Assembly (NCBI GenBank): GCA_035507155.1
Contig: DATJOK010000040.1
Span: forward strand, 1-30,102
DNA from: DASZHJ01 sp035507155
GTDB taxonomy: Bacteria; Pseudomonadota; Alphaproteobacteria; ATCC43930; CGMCC-115725
Direction of reading: 5' to 3'
DNA: 30,102 nucleotides
The translations under genes were made by a program, and so were the position numbers. The notes under the pieces were generated by a model that saw only the letters and a list, made by a program, of their open reading frames with translations, was not told where the DNA came from and ran no database searches. Of the stretch, positions 13,599 through 21,427 are shown in pieces (the stretch's first letter is position 1; each line of letters opens with the position of its first letter).

Positions 13599-15230
13599 AT
13601 GGCCGCGACCAGCTTGAGCCCGGGCTCGACGGACCGCAGCGTCGACGCGCTCATCATCGGCGCCGGCTTCTCCGGCCTCTATCAGCTGCATGCGCTGCGC
13701 GACCGGCTCGGCCTCAGGGCTGAGGTGCTGGAGGCGGCGGACGGCGTCGGCGGCACCTGGTATTGGAATCGCTACCCCGGCGCGCGCTGCGACTCCGAGA
13801 GCCATTCCTACTGCTTCACCTTCTCCGGGGATCTCGCCCGCGGCTGGGAATGGACCGAGCGCTATCCGCAGCAGCCGGAGGTGATGCGCTATCTGAACTA
13901 CGTCGCCGACCGGCTCGATCTCAAGCGCGACATCCGCTTCGGGACCCGCGTCACCGGCGCGCGCTACGACGCCGCGGCGAACCGCTGGCAGGTGACGACG
14001 GAGCGGGGCGAGCGCTACCAGGCGACCTATCTCATCACCGCGGTCGGCTGCCTCTCCACCGCCAACGTGCCGAAGATACCCGGTTTCGAGACTTTCGCCG
14101 GGCGCTGGTACCACACCGGCCAGTGGCCGCACGAAGGCGTCGACTTCCGCGGCAAGCGCGTCGGCCAGGTCGGCACCGGCTCGACCGGCATCCAGGCGGC
14201 GCCGGTCATCGCCGAGACCGCGGCCCACCTCACCGTCTTCCAGCGCACCGCCAACTACAGCGTCCCCGCCCGCAACGTGCCCCTGACGCCGGAGTTCCGC
14301 CGCTACGTCCGGGAGAGCTTTCCCGAGATCAGGGCGACGATGCAGACGACGCCCAACGGCCACCCGTTCCGCATCGAGGACCGCTCGGTCTTCGACGTGA
14401 CGCCGGAGGAGCGCGAGCGCATCTACGAGGCGGCCTGGGAAAAGGGCGGCCTCCAATTCCGCGCCACCTTCCGCGACCTCCTCCTCGACAAAGCCGCGAA
14501 CGACACCGCGGCGGATTTTCTGAAGGCGAAGATCCGGTCGATCGTCAGGGATCCGACGACGGCGGAGATCCTCGCCAACATCGACCACCCCTACGCGGCA
14601 AAGCGTCCGCCGATCGACACGAATTATTTCGAGACCTTCAACCGCGACAACGTCGCGCTGGTGGACGTCCGCGCCGATCCGATCGAGGCGATCACTTCCG
14701 CGGGCATCGCCACCCGGAGCGGCGCGCAATACCCCCTCGACATCATTGTCTTCGCCACCGGCTTCGACGCCATGACCGGCCCGCTCTTGCGCCTCAACAT
14801 CGAAGGCCGCGACGGCCTGACCCTCGCCGAGGCGTGGCGCGCGGGACCCCGCAATTACCTGGGCCTGCAGGTGGCGGGGTTCCCCAACCTCTTCACCATC
14901 ACCGGCCCGGGGAGCCCCTCGGTGCTCTGCAACATGGTGGTGCCGATCGAGCAGCACGTGGAGTGGATCACCGACTGCATCGCGCATCTGCGCGCGCGCG
15001 GCCTCTCGCTCATCGAGCCGACCCCCGAGGCGGTCGATGGCTGGGTCCGGCACGTCAACGACGCCGCCGACGCCACGCTCCTGCCGCAGGTGCCGCACTC
15101 CTGGTACCTGGGCGCCAACATCCCCGGCAAGCCCCGCGTCTTCATGCCCTACGCCGGCGGCATGACCCGCTACCGCAGGATCTGCGACGAGGTGGCGGCG
15201 GAAGGGTATCGCGGGTTTGGCATGGGCTGA
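13599..15230 (+). CDS. Baeyer-Villiger-type flavin monooxygenase (cyclohexanone monooxygenase family)
   Basis: A 543 aa type I Baeyer-Villiger monooxygenase. It uses FAD and NADPH to insert one oxygen atom next to a carbonyl, making esters or lactones. It carries the FAD Rossmann motif GAGFSG (21-26), the BVMO fingerprint FAGRWYHTGQWP (166-177), and the NADPH Rossmann motif GTGSTG (192-197). The GGTWYWNRYPGARCD segment (51-65) is also typical. Length equals that of cyclohexanone monooxygenase. The start at ATG 13599 has a GAGGAGGAA ribosome site. It is divergent from the deacylase gene across 133 bp. The physiological ketone is unknown. Confidence 0.95.
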   Translation: MAATSLSPGSTDRSVDALIIGAGFSGLYQLHALRDRLGLRAEVLEAADGVGGTWYWNRYPGARCDSESHSYCFTFSGDLARGWEWTERYPQQPEVMRYLNYVADRLDLKRDIRFGTRVTGARYDAAANRWQVTTERGERYQATYLITAVGCLSTANVPKIPGFETFAGRWYHTGQWPHEGVDFRGKRVGQVGTGSTGIQAAPVIAETAAHLTVFQRTANYSVPARNVPLTPEFRRYVRESFPEIRATMQTTPNGHPFRIEDRSVFDVTPEERERIYEAAWEKGGLQFRATFRDLLLDKAANDTAADFLKAKIRSIVRDPTTAEILANIDHPYAAKRPPIDTNYFETFNRDNVALVDVRADPIEAITSAGIATRSGAQYPLDIIVFATGFDAMTGPLLRLNIEGRDGLTLAEAWRAGPRNYLGLQVAGFPNLFTITGPGSPSVLCNMVVPIEQHVEWITDCIAHLRARGLSLIEPTPEAVDGWVRHVNDAADATLLPQVPHSWYLGANIPGKPRVFMPYAGGMTRYRRICDEVAAEGYRGFGMG

Positions 15231-15238
15231 AGTTGACG

Positions 15239-15517
15239 ATGCCAAAAGCTCACCACTCATCTCAGACGACCTATTTCGGCCTATGGTCTGCGGAGAAGAT
15301 ACGGGAGGTGTCGGAGCTGCTTCGCACCTTGGGTGCGAGGTTCGAAGTAAACGAGGAGAGAGTGGATCAACGGATATTGGAAGATTGGTGCGCGTGGGAT
15401 GCAACCGCCGAGAATCCCTATATCGGGTTTAACCTCTGGATCGTGACAGTCGATCTACCCAAAGTAGGATCGAAAATCGTCGAGGCGTTCCCGGAAAGAA
15501 AGTTCGGTGCGCCTTAG
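15239..15517 (+). CDS. Small protein of unknown function
   Basis: A 92 aa reading frame starting 8 bp after the monooxygenase stop. I do not recognise a family. It is acidic to neutral, with a helical stretch WSAEKIREVSELLRTLGARF, a Trp-rich middle (EDWCAWDATAENPYIGFNLW) and a short C-terminal strand/helix. It has no signal peptide or membrane segment. Its base composition is visibly less GC-rich than the flanking genes, and its codon use (AAA, GTA, TTA-free but with many AAG/GAT) differs from neighbours, hinting at a different origin. There is no strong ribosome site, so translation may be coupled to the upstream gene. A short TGCGCC/GGCGCA hairpin (15508-15522) overlaps the stop but lacks a T-run. 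Confidence 0.55.
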   Translation: MPKAHHSSQTTYFGLWSAEKIREVSELLRTLGARFEVNEERVDQRILEDWCAWDATAENPYIGFNLWIVTVDLPKVGSKIVEAFPERKFGAP

Positions 15518-15615
15518 GCGCATTAGCGTTCCTCAGCTAGAACTGGCCGATGGTCTTCGCGCTGGTCGACAGCGGGACGGACACCGACACCGACTTCGAC
15601 GCGCGACCCACCGGT

Positions 15616-16308
15616 TCATCTCGCAACCCGCTCGTGCATCCGTTCCGTATACCGCGCCAGCCTCTCGTGCCCCGCCATGAATCGCTTCAGCGGCGTGTCG
15701 ATGTCGTAGAAATAGATGTTGGCGAGGAAGCCGTAGAGCGCGGCGTCGGTGCTTGAGGGCGTCGCGCCGAAGAGGAAGTCGCGGTCGGCGACGAGGTTGG
15801 CGATCACTCTCAGATCGGCGAGGCCTTTCTCGTAGACCTGCGCCGGCTCGTAGCGGCCGATGCCCTGATAGTAGTAGCGCTCGGCGTTGTATTTCCGGGC
15901 GCCCTCCATCGCCTCGGCCGTCACCTGCGGGTGCTCGCGCAGGATGGCGTCGCGGAAGAGCGGCCAGTACTCCTCATCCTTCCAGCGCGAATAGGACATG
16001 GTCCAGTAGAGGCCGTCGAGCATGCGGCGGACGAGGTGGCCGGTGTCGCGCTCAGCCTGGGTCAGATCGGCATCGAGGGCGAGCCGGTATTTCCGGATCA
16101 GGTGGGCGACGATCGCCTCGCTGTCGCCGATCGTCTCGCCGTCATCGACGATGTAGGGAAGCTGGCCGCGCGGCGCTTTGCTGGCGTCGAAGATGTGCTC
16201 ATGCTCGAAGGCGAGGCCGGCGAGCTTGAGGAAGGCATAGACCTTGAGGCCGAACGGGTTGTTGTCGGCGACCGCGAAGAGCCGCGGGTAGGAGTAGAGC
16301 TTGATCAT
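15616..16308 (-). CDS. Glutathione S-transferase-like protein (metaxin/FAX type)
   Basis: A 230 aa protein with a thioredoxin-fold N-terminal half (residues 1-75) and an all-helical C-terminal half. The start IKLYSYPRLFAVADNNPFGL with KVYAFLKLAGLAFE, then GQLPYIVDDGETIGDSEAIV (the cis-Pro and Glu-Ser signature), is GST-like. The overall pattern is closer to the Tom37/FAX branch than to classical detoxifying GSTs: the catalytic-region residues differ, and YPRLFAV lacks a clear Cys/Ser thiol motif. Activity with glutathione is therefore uncertain. It lies 63 bp downstream of the DUF1127 gene on the same strand. Confidence 0.85.
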   Translation of the reverse strand: MIKLYSYPRLFAVADNNPFGLKVYAFLKLAGLAFEHEHIFDASKAPRGQLPYIVDDGETIGDSEAIVAHLIRKYRLALDADLTQAERDTGHLVRRMLDGLYWTMSYSRWKDEEYWPLFRDAILREHPQVTAEAMEGARKYNAERYYYQGIGRYEPAQVYEKGLADLRVIANLVADRDFLFGATPSSTDAALYGFLANIYFYDIDTPLKRFMAGHERLARYTERMHERVAR

Positions 16309-16371
16309 CGGCCGCTCCGTCGTGCCGCGCTGTTGCGGCGGCAGCGACGGTGCAACCGGATCGCGTGGCGG

Positions 16372-16788
16372 TCAAGACGGTCGATCGCGCCGATACCAGT
16401 ACGGCACGTTGCTGAGGTAGCTTGCGGTCGAGCGGTCGATGCCGAGGTCGCGCAGCGCGCGGTCATCGAGGCCGAGGAGCTCGCGGCGCGACCGCGCCGC
16501 GTCCTGATGATCGGCGATGCGGTCGAGGAGGCGGGCCGCCGCCATCGAGAGCCGCGCCCACCATGGTGCCCTCGCTGGTGCGATCGCGCGCGGGCACCAC
16601 CCGCGCATGATCAGGCTGGCGCGCCGCCAGCGGATCACCACACCGGTCGGGCGCTGCGCGGACGGCGAGACTTCCATTCCGGACGCCGCGACGATCTCGC
16701 GCGCGACGTCGGCATCGATGCGGCACTCGACGTCTGTTGATCCTGTGAGGGTCGTAACGGAAGGCTGATGGGGAGTCTTGCGGGTCAT
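16372..16788 (-). CDS. DUF1127 (YjiS-like) small protein
   Basis: A 138 aa reading frame whose C-terminal part (about residues 95-125) contains RRELLGLDDRALRDLGIDRS, the typical DUF1127 motif. DUF1127 proteins are small, arginine-rich and often implicated in RNA or phosphate-related regulation in alphaproteobacteria; function here is unknown. No good ribosome site precedes ATG 16788. An internal ATG at 16677 would give about 101 aa, nearer the usual family length, so the start is uncertain. The gene is upstream of the GST-like gene and may be co-transcribed with it. Confidence 0.7.
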   Translation of the reverse strand: MTRKTPHQPSVTTLTGSTDVECRIDADVAREIVAASGMEVSPSAQRPTGVVIRWRRASLIMRGWCPRAIAPARAPWWARLSMAAARLLDRIADHQDAARSRRELLGLDDRALRDLGIDRSTASYLSNVPYWYRRDRPS

Positions 16789-17041
16789 GGGGGATGCACC
16801 TTCTCATCTGCACGCGCTCGGGGGTCTCCCAGACTTCCTCCATGCCGCGTTTTTCTGATTGGCCGTGGATGCTATGCCCGGCCTCGACCACGCTCTATCC
16901 GGATCGCGACACCGTTGTCCGCCGCCCGAAATTCTCGTCATCGGAACCACGTCCGCGGGCGCTCGCGCATCGCCGTTGATTTCGGGCGCCGTCAGTGAAT
17001 GAATGGAGACAATGCGACGAACTCGCGAAAGGGAGAGCCCG

Positions 17042-17392
17042 ATGCCGATCACCGCGAAGTATCTTTTCATCGTCAGCATGGACGTGGCGCCGGAGAAGGA
17101 GGCGCTCTTCAACGAGGTCTACGACCGCGAGCACGTGCCGAACCTGCTGAAGGTGCCGGGCGTGCGCTCGGCGACGCGGCTCAAGACCGAGCCCGCGAGC
17201 TTCGTGATCGGCGGCGAGACCAAGCGGCTCGCCGGCGAGGGACATCCGCGCTACACCGCGATCTACGAGCTCGACAGCCCCGATGTTCTGGCGAGCGCCG
17301 AATGGGCGAAGGCCGGCGAGCTCGGCCGCTGGCCCCGCGAGGTCCGGCCTTATACGATGAACCGCCAGCACATCGTGCGGAAGGTGATCTAG
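17042..17392 (+). CDS. Small dimeric alpha-beta barrel protein (EthD/DUF4286-like)
   Basis: A 116 aa protein with a ferredoxin-like alpha-beta pattern. It begins with a KYLFIVSMDV strand, followed by an acidic helix (APEKEALFNEVYDREHVPNL) and a LLKVPGVRSATRLK strand. A YTAIYELDSPDVLASAEW strand-helix repeats the pattern. This matches small dimeric barrel proteins of the EthD/antibiotic-monooxygenase type, which often act in cofactor-free oxidation or as accessory proteins of oxidative enzymes. No catalytic residues can be confirmed. The start ATG 17042 follows GGGAGA; the longer reading from 17003 is less likely. It precedes the methyltransferase gene by 70 bp. Confidence 0.78.
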   Translation: MPITAKYLFIVSMDVAPEKEALFNEVYDREHVPNLLKVPGVRSATRLKTEPASFVIGGETKRLAGEGHPRYTAIYELDSPDVLASAEWAKAGELGRWPREVRPYTMNRQHIVRKVI

Positions 17393-17462
17393 CGTAGGGA
17401 ACTCTGCTCGCCTGCGAGGGTTCAGCCGTCGGAGACAATATCCGTGGCGGAGCTGATCGGCG

Positions 17463-18038
17463 ATGAGTCTTGGTCACACAATCCTGATGAACGCCTTCGG
17501 CCGGCCGAAGGGCGTGCTCGGCCGGCTTGGCGGCCACATTCTGGCGCATACCAATGCCGAGCCCAATGCCTGGGTCTGCGAGCTGCTGGCGGTTCAGTCG
17601 ACTGATCGCGTGCTGGAGGTGGGGTTCGGGCCCGGCGTGGCGATTGCGCGCCTCGCCGAGCTCGCGCCGGCAGGCTATATCGCCGGCGTCGACATCTCGC
17701 GCGAGATGCTGGCGCAGGCGCACTCGCGAAACCTCGCAGCCGTCGAGCGGGGGCTGGTCGATCTCCGGCAGGCTTCGGTGGAGCGCCTGCCTTTCGAGGA
17801 CGACACCTTCGACAAGGCGCTGGCGCTCAATTCGATGCAGATCTGGCGTGACGCGGTAGGCGGCCTCAGGGAGCTCCGGCGCGTCTGCCGGCGTGGCGCT
17901 ACCATCGCGCTGGGATTCACCAGCCATGCCGGACAGTCAAAGGAAGCGCTGGCGGAAGCCGTGCAGCGGGCCGGCTTCGCCGACATGCGGATCGTCGACG
18001 GCGAGAAACGCTTCTGCGCGCTGTTGATCAACCCCTAG
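17463..18038 (+). CDS. Class I SAM-dependent methyltransferase
   Basis: A 191 aa protein of the Methyltransf_11 fold. SAM-binding motif I is VLEVGFGPG (50-58). The acidic post-I loop is GVDISREML, motif II is LPFEDDTFDKALALNSMQIW, and post-II is GLRELRRVCRRGATIALGF. It is shorter than many family members but contains all the SAM-binding parts. The methyl acceptor cannot be told. It is 70 bp downstream of the small barrel protein gene and converges on the MFS permease with a 3 bp gap between stops. Confidence 0.88.
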   Translation: MSLGHTILMNAFGRPKGVLGRLGGHILAHTNAEPNAWVCELLAVQSTDRVLEVGFGPGVAIARLAELAPAGYIAGVDISREMLAQAHSRNLAAVERGLVDLRQASVERLPFEDDTFDKALALNSMQIWRDAVGGLRELRRVCRRGATIALGFTSHAGQSKEALAEAVQRAGFADMRIVDGEKRFCALLINP

Positions 18039-18041
18039 CGT

Positions 18042-19358
18042 TCAGGCGCTTGCCGGGCTGTCCGGCGCGGCCTGCTGTTCGGCCGCCGGCTTCGGGACCT
18101 GAAGCCAGAAGGCGGCGACCACTGCCGAGAGGATGGCGAAGCCGGCAAGGACGTAGAGGCCGCCGGCGAAGCTCCCGGTCTTGTCGCGCACCCAGCCGAC
18201 GATGGTCGGGCCGAAGAAGCCGCCGAGATTGCCGAGCGAGTTGATCCACGCGAAGCTCGCCGCTGCGGCGGTGCCGGTGAGGAACATCGAAGGCACCGCC
18301 CAGAAGGTGCCCTTGGTGCCATAGAGGCCGGTGGCGGCGATCGACATGCCCACCAGCGACCACCAGGTGCCGACCGAGGCGCCGGCGATCATCAATCCCA
18401 GCGCCGCGATCGCGCAGGCGACGAACAGGTTCCAGCGCCGCTCGTGGGTGCGGTCGGAGATCCAGCCGAACACCACCATGCTGATCGAGCCGCAGATGTA
18501 GGGAACCATCGCGGCCCAGCCCACCTGCATGTTGGTGAGGCCGAGCTGCTTGATGATCTGGGGCAGGAAGATCAGCAATCCCAGGCTTGCGGTGACGATG
18601 CCGAAGTAGTTGAGCGACAGCAGCAGCACCTGCGGGTTCCAGAAGGATTCGAGGAGGCCGACGCTCTTCCGTGCCTCGATCTGCCGGCGCTCGCGCCCGA
18701 GCGTCTCGGTGAGCCATCCGCGCTCGTCGGTGGCGAGCCAGCGGGCGTGATCGGGCTTGTCGGTCAGGATGAAGGGCAGCAGGCAGCCGATCGTCACCGT
18801 CGGCGCCGCCTCGGCCAGAAACATCCACTGCCAGCCGGCCAGGCCCCAGAACCCGTCCAGCTCCATGAGCCCGGTGGAGAGCGGCGCGCCAACCGCCACC
18901 GCCGCCGGCAGCGCCAGGGTGAAGCCCGCGAAGATGCGGGCGCGGTGCCGGTCCGGGAACCAGTAGGTGAAGTAGAGGAGAAGCCCCGGGTAGAGCCCGG
19001 CCTCGGCGACGCCGAGGAAGAAGCGCACGGTCATGAAGCTCCAGGGTCCGACGCAGAACGCCGTCGCGCCCGACAGCAGCCCCCAGGTCACCATGATGCG
19101 CGCCAGCCACAGCCGCGCGCCGACCTTCTCCAGGATGATGTTGCTGGGGACCTCGAACAGGCAGTAGCCCCAGAAGAACGCGCCGGCGGCGATGCCGAAG
19201 ATGGTGGCGTCGAGCCCCAGCGCCTTGTTCATGGTGAGCGCGGCGAAGCCGACGTTGATCCGGTCGATGTAGCAGAGAAAGTAGATCAGCACTGCGATCG
19301 GCAGCAGGCGGGCATAGACCCTGCGGATCGTGGCCCGCTCGAGCGCTTCGGCCGTCAT
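18042..19358 (-). CDS. MFS transporter, anion:cation symporter (ACS) family
   Basis: A 438 aa, 12-helix permease. The pattern RRVYARLLPIAVLIYFLCYI then DRINVGFAALTMNKALGLDA is the standard ACS N-terminus. GAFFWGYCLFEVPSNIILEK, RFFLGVAEAGLYPGLLLYFT and WFPDRHRARIFAGFT (motif A-like) also fit. The ACS group imports organic anions such as tartrate, glucarate, phthalate or hydroxyphenylacetate with protons. The start at ATG 19358 follows GGAGGGG. It is divergent from the amidohydrolase gene at 19528. That pairing suggests the permease brings in the compound the hydrolase acts on (inference). Confidence 0.92.
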   Translation of the reverse strand: MTAEALERATIRRVYARLLPIAVLIYFLCYIDRINVGFAALTMNKALGLDATIFGIAAGAFFWGYCLFEVPSNIILEKVGARLWLARIMVTWGLLSGATAFCVGPWSFMTVRFFLGVAEAGLYPGLLLYFTYWFPDRHRARIFAGFTLALPAAVAVGAPLSTGLMELDGFWGLAGWQWMFLAEAAPTVTIGCLLPFILTDKPDHARWLATDERGWLTETLGRERRQIEARKSVGLLESFWNPQVLLLSLNYFGIVTASLGLLIFLPQIIKQLGLTNMQVGWAAMVPYICGSISMVVFGWISDRTHERRWNLFVACAIAALGLMIAGASVGTWWSLVGMSIAATGLYGTKGTFWAVPSMFLTGTAAAASFAWINSLGNLGGFFGPTIVGWVRDKTGSFAGGLYVLAGFAILSAVVAAFWLQVPKPAAEQQAAPDSPASA

Positions 19359-19527
19359 TCCCCCCTCCAGGTCTCGGCGCCGGTTTCCGGCTTTCTTGCA
19401 GCATAGCACGATTGCGGCCGCTCATCACGCGATCCTGCGATGCGGTGGGAATCCGCGGTTTGACTCGGCGTCCCGCGAGGCGCCTCATAGATCGGTGATC
19501 GACCACGCGAGCGGAGAGCCCGGAACC

Positions 19528-20367
19528 ATGCTGACGATCGATTCCCAGGTGCACTGCTACGAGCGCAACCATCCGGGCCGACCCTGGGTGGGTTTCCTGC
19601 ACGGGCCGGCGCAGGCCACCGGCGACGACATGGTGGCGGCGATGGACGCGGTCGGCGTCGACGGCGCGGTCCTGGTCTCGCCCTTCGCCATGTACGGCTT
19701 CGACGGCAGCTACGCCCTCGAGGTCCATGCCAGGCATCCGACCCGCTTCGGCCTGGTGAAGCCGGTCGATCCCGCCGATCCCAAGGTGGAGGACGTGATC
19801 GCTCAGTGGAAAGCGACCAAGGGCACGATCGGGATCCGCATCATGCTGAACCGCGGGCCGGAGGATGCGGCGCATCCCGGCCTCAACCGCATTCTCGCCG
19901 CCGGCGCGCGGCATGGCTTTCCGGTCAACATCCTGCCCTGGGGCCGCCTCGAGCAGACGCGGGAGCTGATCGCGCGCCATCCGGAGACGCGGATCGTGCT
20001 CGATCACCTGGCCCTCGATCAGCCCTTCGAGCCGCCGGCGCCGAAGGAGCCCTTCGCGGCGCTGCCGAAGGTGCTGGCGATGGCGGCCTATGACAATGTC
20101 GCGATCAAGGTCAGCGGCGCCTGCACGCTCTCGCACCAGCCCTTCCCCTACAAGGACATCTGGGATCCGCTCTGGCGCGTCTTCGACGCCTACGGTTTCG
20201 ACCGCTGCATGTGGGGCACCGACTGGACGCGCGCGGTGGCGCTCCTCACCTACAAGGAGGGCGTCGAGGCCTTCCGCGTTACCGACCGCCTCTCCGCCAG
20301 CGAGCGCACGGCGCTGATGGGCGAGACGCTGACGCGCATCTACAAGTGGGCGCCGTCGAAAGCGTGA
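19528..20367 (+). CDS. LigI-like amidohydrolase (Amidohydro_2, COG3618 group)
   Basis: A 279 aa TIM-barrel hydrolase of the amidohydrolase-2 group, which includes 2-pyrone-4,6-dicarboxylate lactonase and L-fucono/rhamnono-lactonases. The N-terminal metal-site motif is IDSQVHCYER. It has Gln in place of the first His of the usual H-x-H, which is common in this group. RIVLDHLA supplies a later His, and MWGTDWTRA supplies the conserved C-terminal Asp. The start is ATG 19528; upstream reading would add a long poorly supported tail. A lactone or amide ring of an aromatic-derived acid is a plausible substrate, supported by the divergent organic-anion permease, but this is inference. Confidence 0.9.
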   Translation: MLTIDSQVHCYERNHPGRPWVGFLHGPAQATGDDMVAAMDAVGVDGAVLVSPFAMYGFDGSYALEVHARHPTRFGLVKPVDPADPKVEDVIAQWKATKGTIGIRIMLNRGPEDAAHPGLNRILAAGARHGFPVNILPWGRLEQTRELIARHPETRIVLDHLALDQPFEPPAPKEPFAALPKVLAMAAYDNVAIKVSGACTLSHQPFPYKDIWDPLWRVFDAYGFDRCMWGTDWTRAVALLTYKEGVEAFRVTDRLSASERTALMGETLTRIYKWAPSKA

Positions 20368-20393
20368 AGATTTTTCTGAGGCGGTGAGCGGCC

Positions 20394-20423
20394 CCTCTCC
20401 CCATTTCGTGCGGAGAGGTTTTT
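20394..20423 (+). terminator. Rho-independent terminator of the amidohydrolase gene
   Basis: CCTCTCC (20394-20400) pairs with GGAGAGG (20412-20418) across an 11-base loop, followed by TTTTT at 20419-20423. It reads in the plus direction, 27 bp after the amidohydrolase stop. It abuts the stop of the oppositely oriented glycosyltransferase gene and has no matching T-run in the minus direction. Confidence 0.82.
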
Positions 20424-21427
20424 CAGTTCTTCGCCGGCGCCAGATTGTCGAGGAACTGCTGCGCGGAGTTCCGCCAGGAGAAGCGGAGCGCGTGCTCGCG
20501 GCAGGCGGCGCGGGAGAATTCGAGGCAGGCCAGCGCGGCTTTGCGCAAGTCGCGGTCGAGGCGGCCGACCGGCGCGTCGCCGATGACATCCATCGGGCCG
20601 GGCACCGGGAAGGCCGCGACGGGAAGTCCGGAGGCGAGCGCCTCCAGCAGCACGAGACCAAAAGTGTCGGTGAGGCTCGGGAAGACGAAGACGTCGGCCG
20701 ACGCGTAGAGCCGCGCGAGCTCGGCGCCTTCCTTGCGGCCGACGAAGCGCACCTCCGGATGCTTGCGCTGCAGCTCCTCGAGCTGCGGCCCGTCGCCCAC
20801 CACCAGTTTGGTGCCGGGCAGGTCGATGTCGAGGAATGCCCTGAGGTTCTTCTCCACCGCGATGCGGCCGACGGTGAGGAAGATCGGCCGCGGCAGCTCC
20901 GGCAGCTCGGCGCGCCGCTCCGGCTGGAAGAGATCGCTGTCGACGCCGCGCGTCCAGGGCCGGATGTTGCGGAAGCCGCGCTCGCGGAGCTCGCGCGCGA
21001 TCGAGGGCGCCGCCACCATGATGCTGCGCGAGGGCGCGTGGAAGCGCCGGAGCCACGCATAGGTCCAGCGCAGCGGCACGAAGAGCCTGGCCGCCACGTA
21101 TTCCGGAAAGCGCGTGTGATAGGCCGTGGTGAAGGCGAGGCCGCGGCTCAGGCAGTAGCTGCGCGCCGCGACGCCGAGCGGCCCTTCGGTCGCGATGTGG
21201 ATCGCGTCCGGCTTCGACTTGTCGAGAAGCCGCGCCACGCTCCAGCGCGGCGCCAGCGCGAGGCGGATCTCGGGATATGTGGGGCAGGGGAGGGTGAGGA
21301 AGCGATCGGGCGTGATCGGGTCGATCTCGTGACCCATGGCGGCGAGTTCGCCCGCCACAGTCGCCAGCGTCCTGACGACGCCGTTTACTTGCGGCCGCCA
21401 GGCGTCGCTGACGAGGGCGATCTTCAT
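20423..21427 (-). CDS. GT4-family glycosyltransferase (mannosyltransferase-like)
   Basis: A 334 aa GT-B glycosyltransferase. The N-terminal Rossmann half begins MKIALVSDAWRPQVNGVVRT, and the linker region has GVDSDLFQP (161-169). The C-terminal donor half has TVGRIAVEKNLRAFL (185-199), VGDGPQLEEL, and the DTFGLVLLEALASGLPV motif (254-270) with the conserved Glu262. This layout matches the CapM/PimB-like lipid alpha-mannosyltransferases. Such enzymes transfer a sugar from a nucleotide donor to a lipid or glycolipid at the inner membrane. Its ATG overlaps the stop of the upstream phosphoesterase by four bases (ATGA), so they form one operon. The exact acceptor is unknown. Confidence 0.92.
   Translation of the reverse strand: MKIALVSDAWRPQVNGVVRTLATVAGELAAMGHEIDPITPDRFLTLPCPTYPEIRLALAPRWSVARLLDKSKPDAIHIATEGPLGVAARSYCLSRGLAFTTAYHTRFPEYVAARLFVPLRWTYAWLRRFHAPSRSIMVAAPSIARELRERGFRNIRPWTRGVDSDLFQPERRAELPELPRPIFLTVGRIAVEKNLRAFLDIDLPGTKLVVGDGPQLEELQRKHPEVRFVGRKEGAELARLYASADVFVFPSLTDTFGLVLLEALASGLPVAAFPVPGPMDVIGDAPVGRLDRDLRKAALACLEFSRAACREHALRFSWRNSAQQFLDNLAPAKN

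Noticed and set aside
11627..13723. A 698-codon plus-strand frame over the deacylase gene.
   Set aside because: It is antisense to a clear metal-dependent amidohydrolase; only its first 150 bases lie outside, and those are treated as a weak remnant.
13455..15404. A 649-codon open frame on the minus strand across the monooxygenase gene.
   Set aside because: It lies entirely opposite a recognised flavin monooxygenase with all motifs; long antisense frames are expected in GC-rich DNA.
15508..15522. TGCGCC-TTA-GGCGCA hairpin at the end of the small unknown gene as a terminator.
   Set aside because: The loop is only 3 bases, the stop codon is inside it, and no T-run follows.
15560..15600. Short GACACC/GACTTC near-tandem repeats.
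   Set aside because: Only a few imperfect units in intergenic DNA, not a recognisable array or binding site.
18241..18254. TTGATCCACGCGAA, similar to an FNR box.
   Set aside because: The second half (GCGAA) misses the consensus and it lies inside the permease coding sequence.
18028..21060. A 1010-codon minus-strand open frame.
   Set aside because: Its translation is low-complexity Arg/Ala/Ser-rich and it crosses the recognised permease, amidohydrolase and glycosyltransferase genes in other frames.
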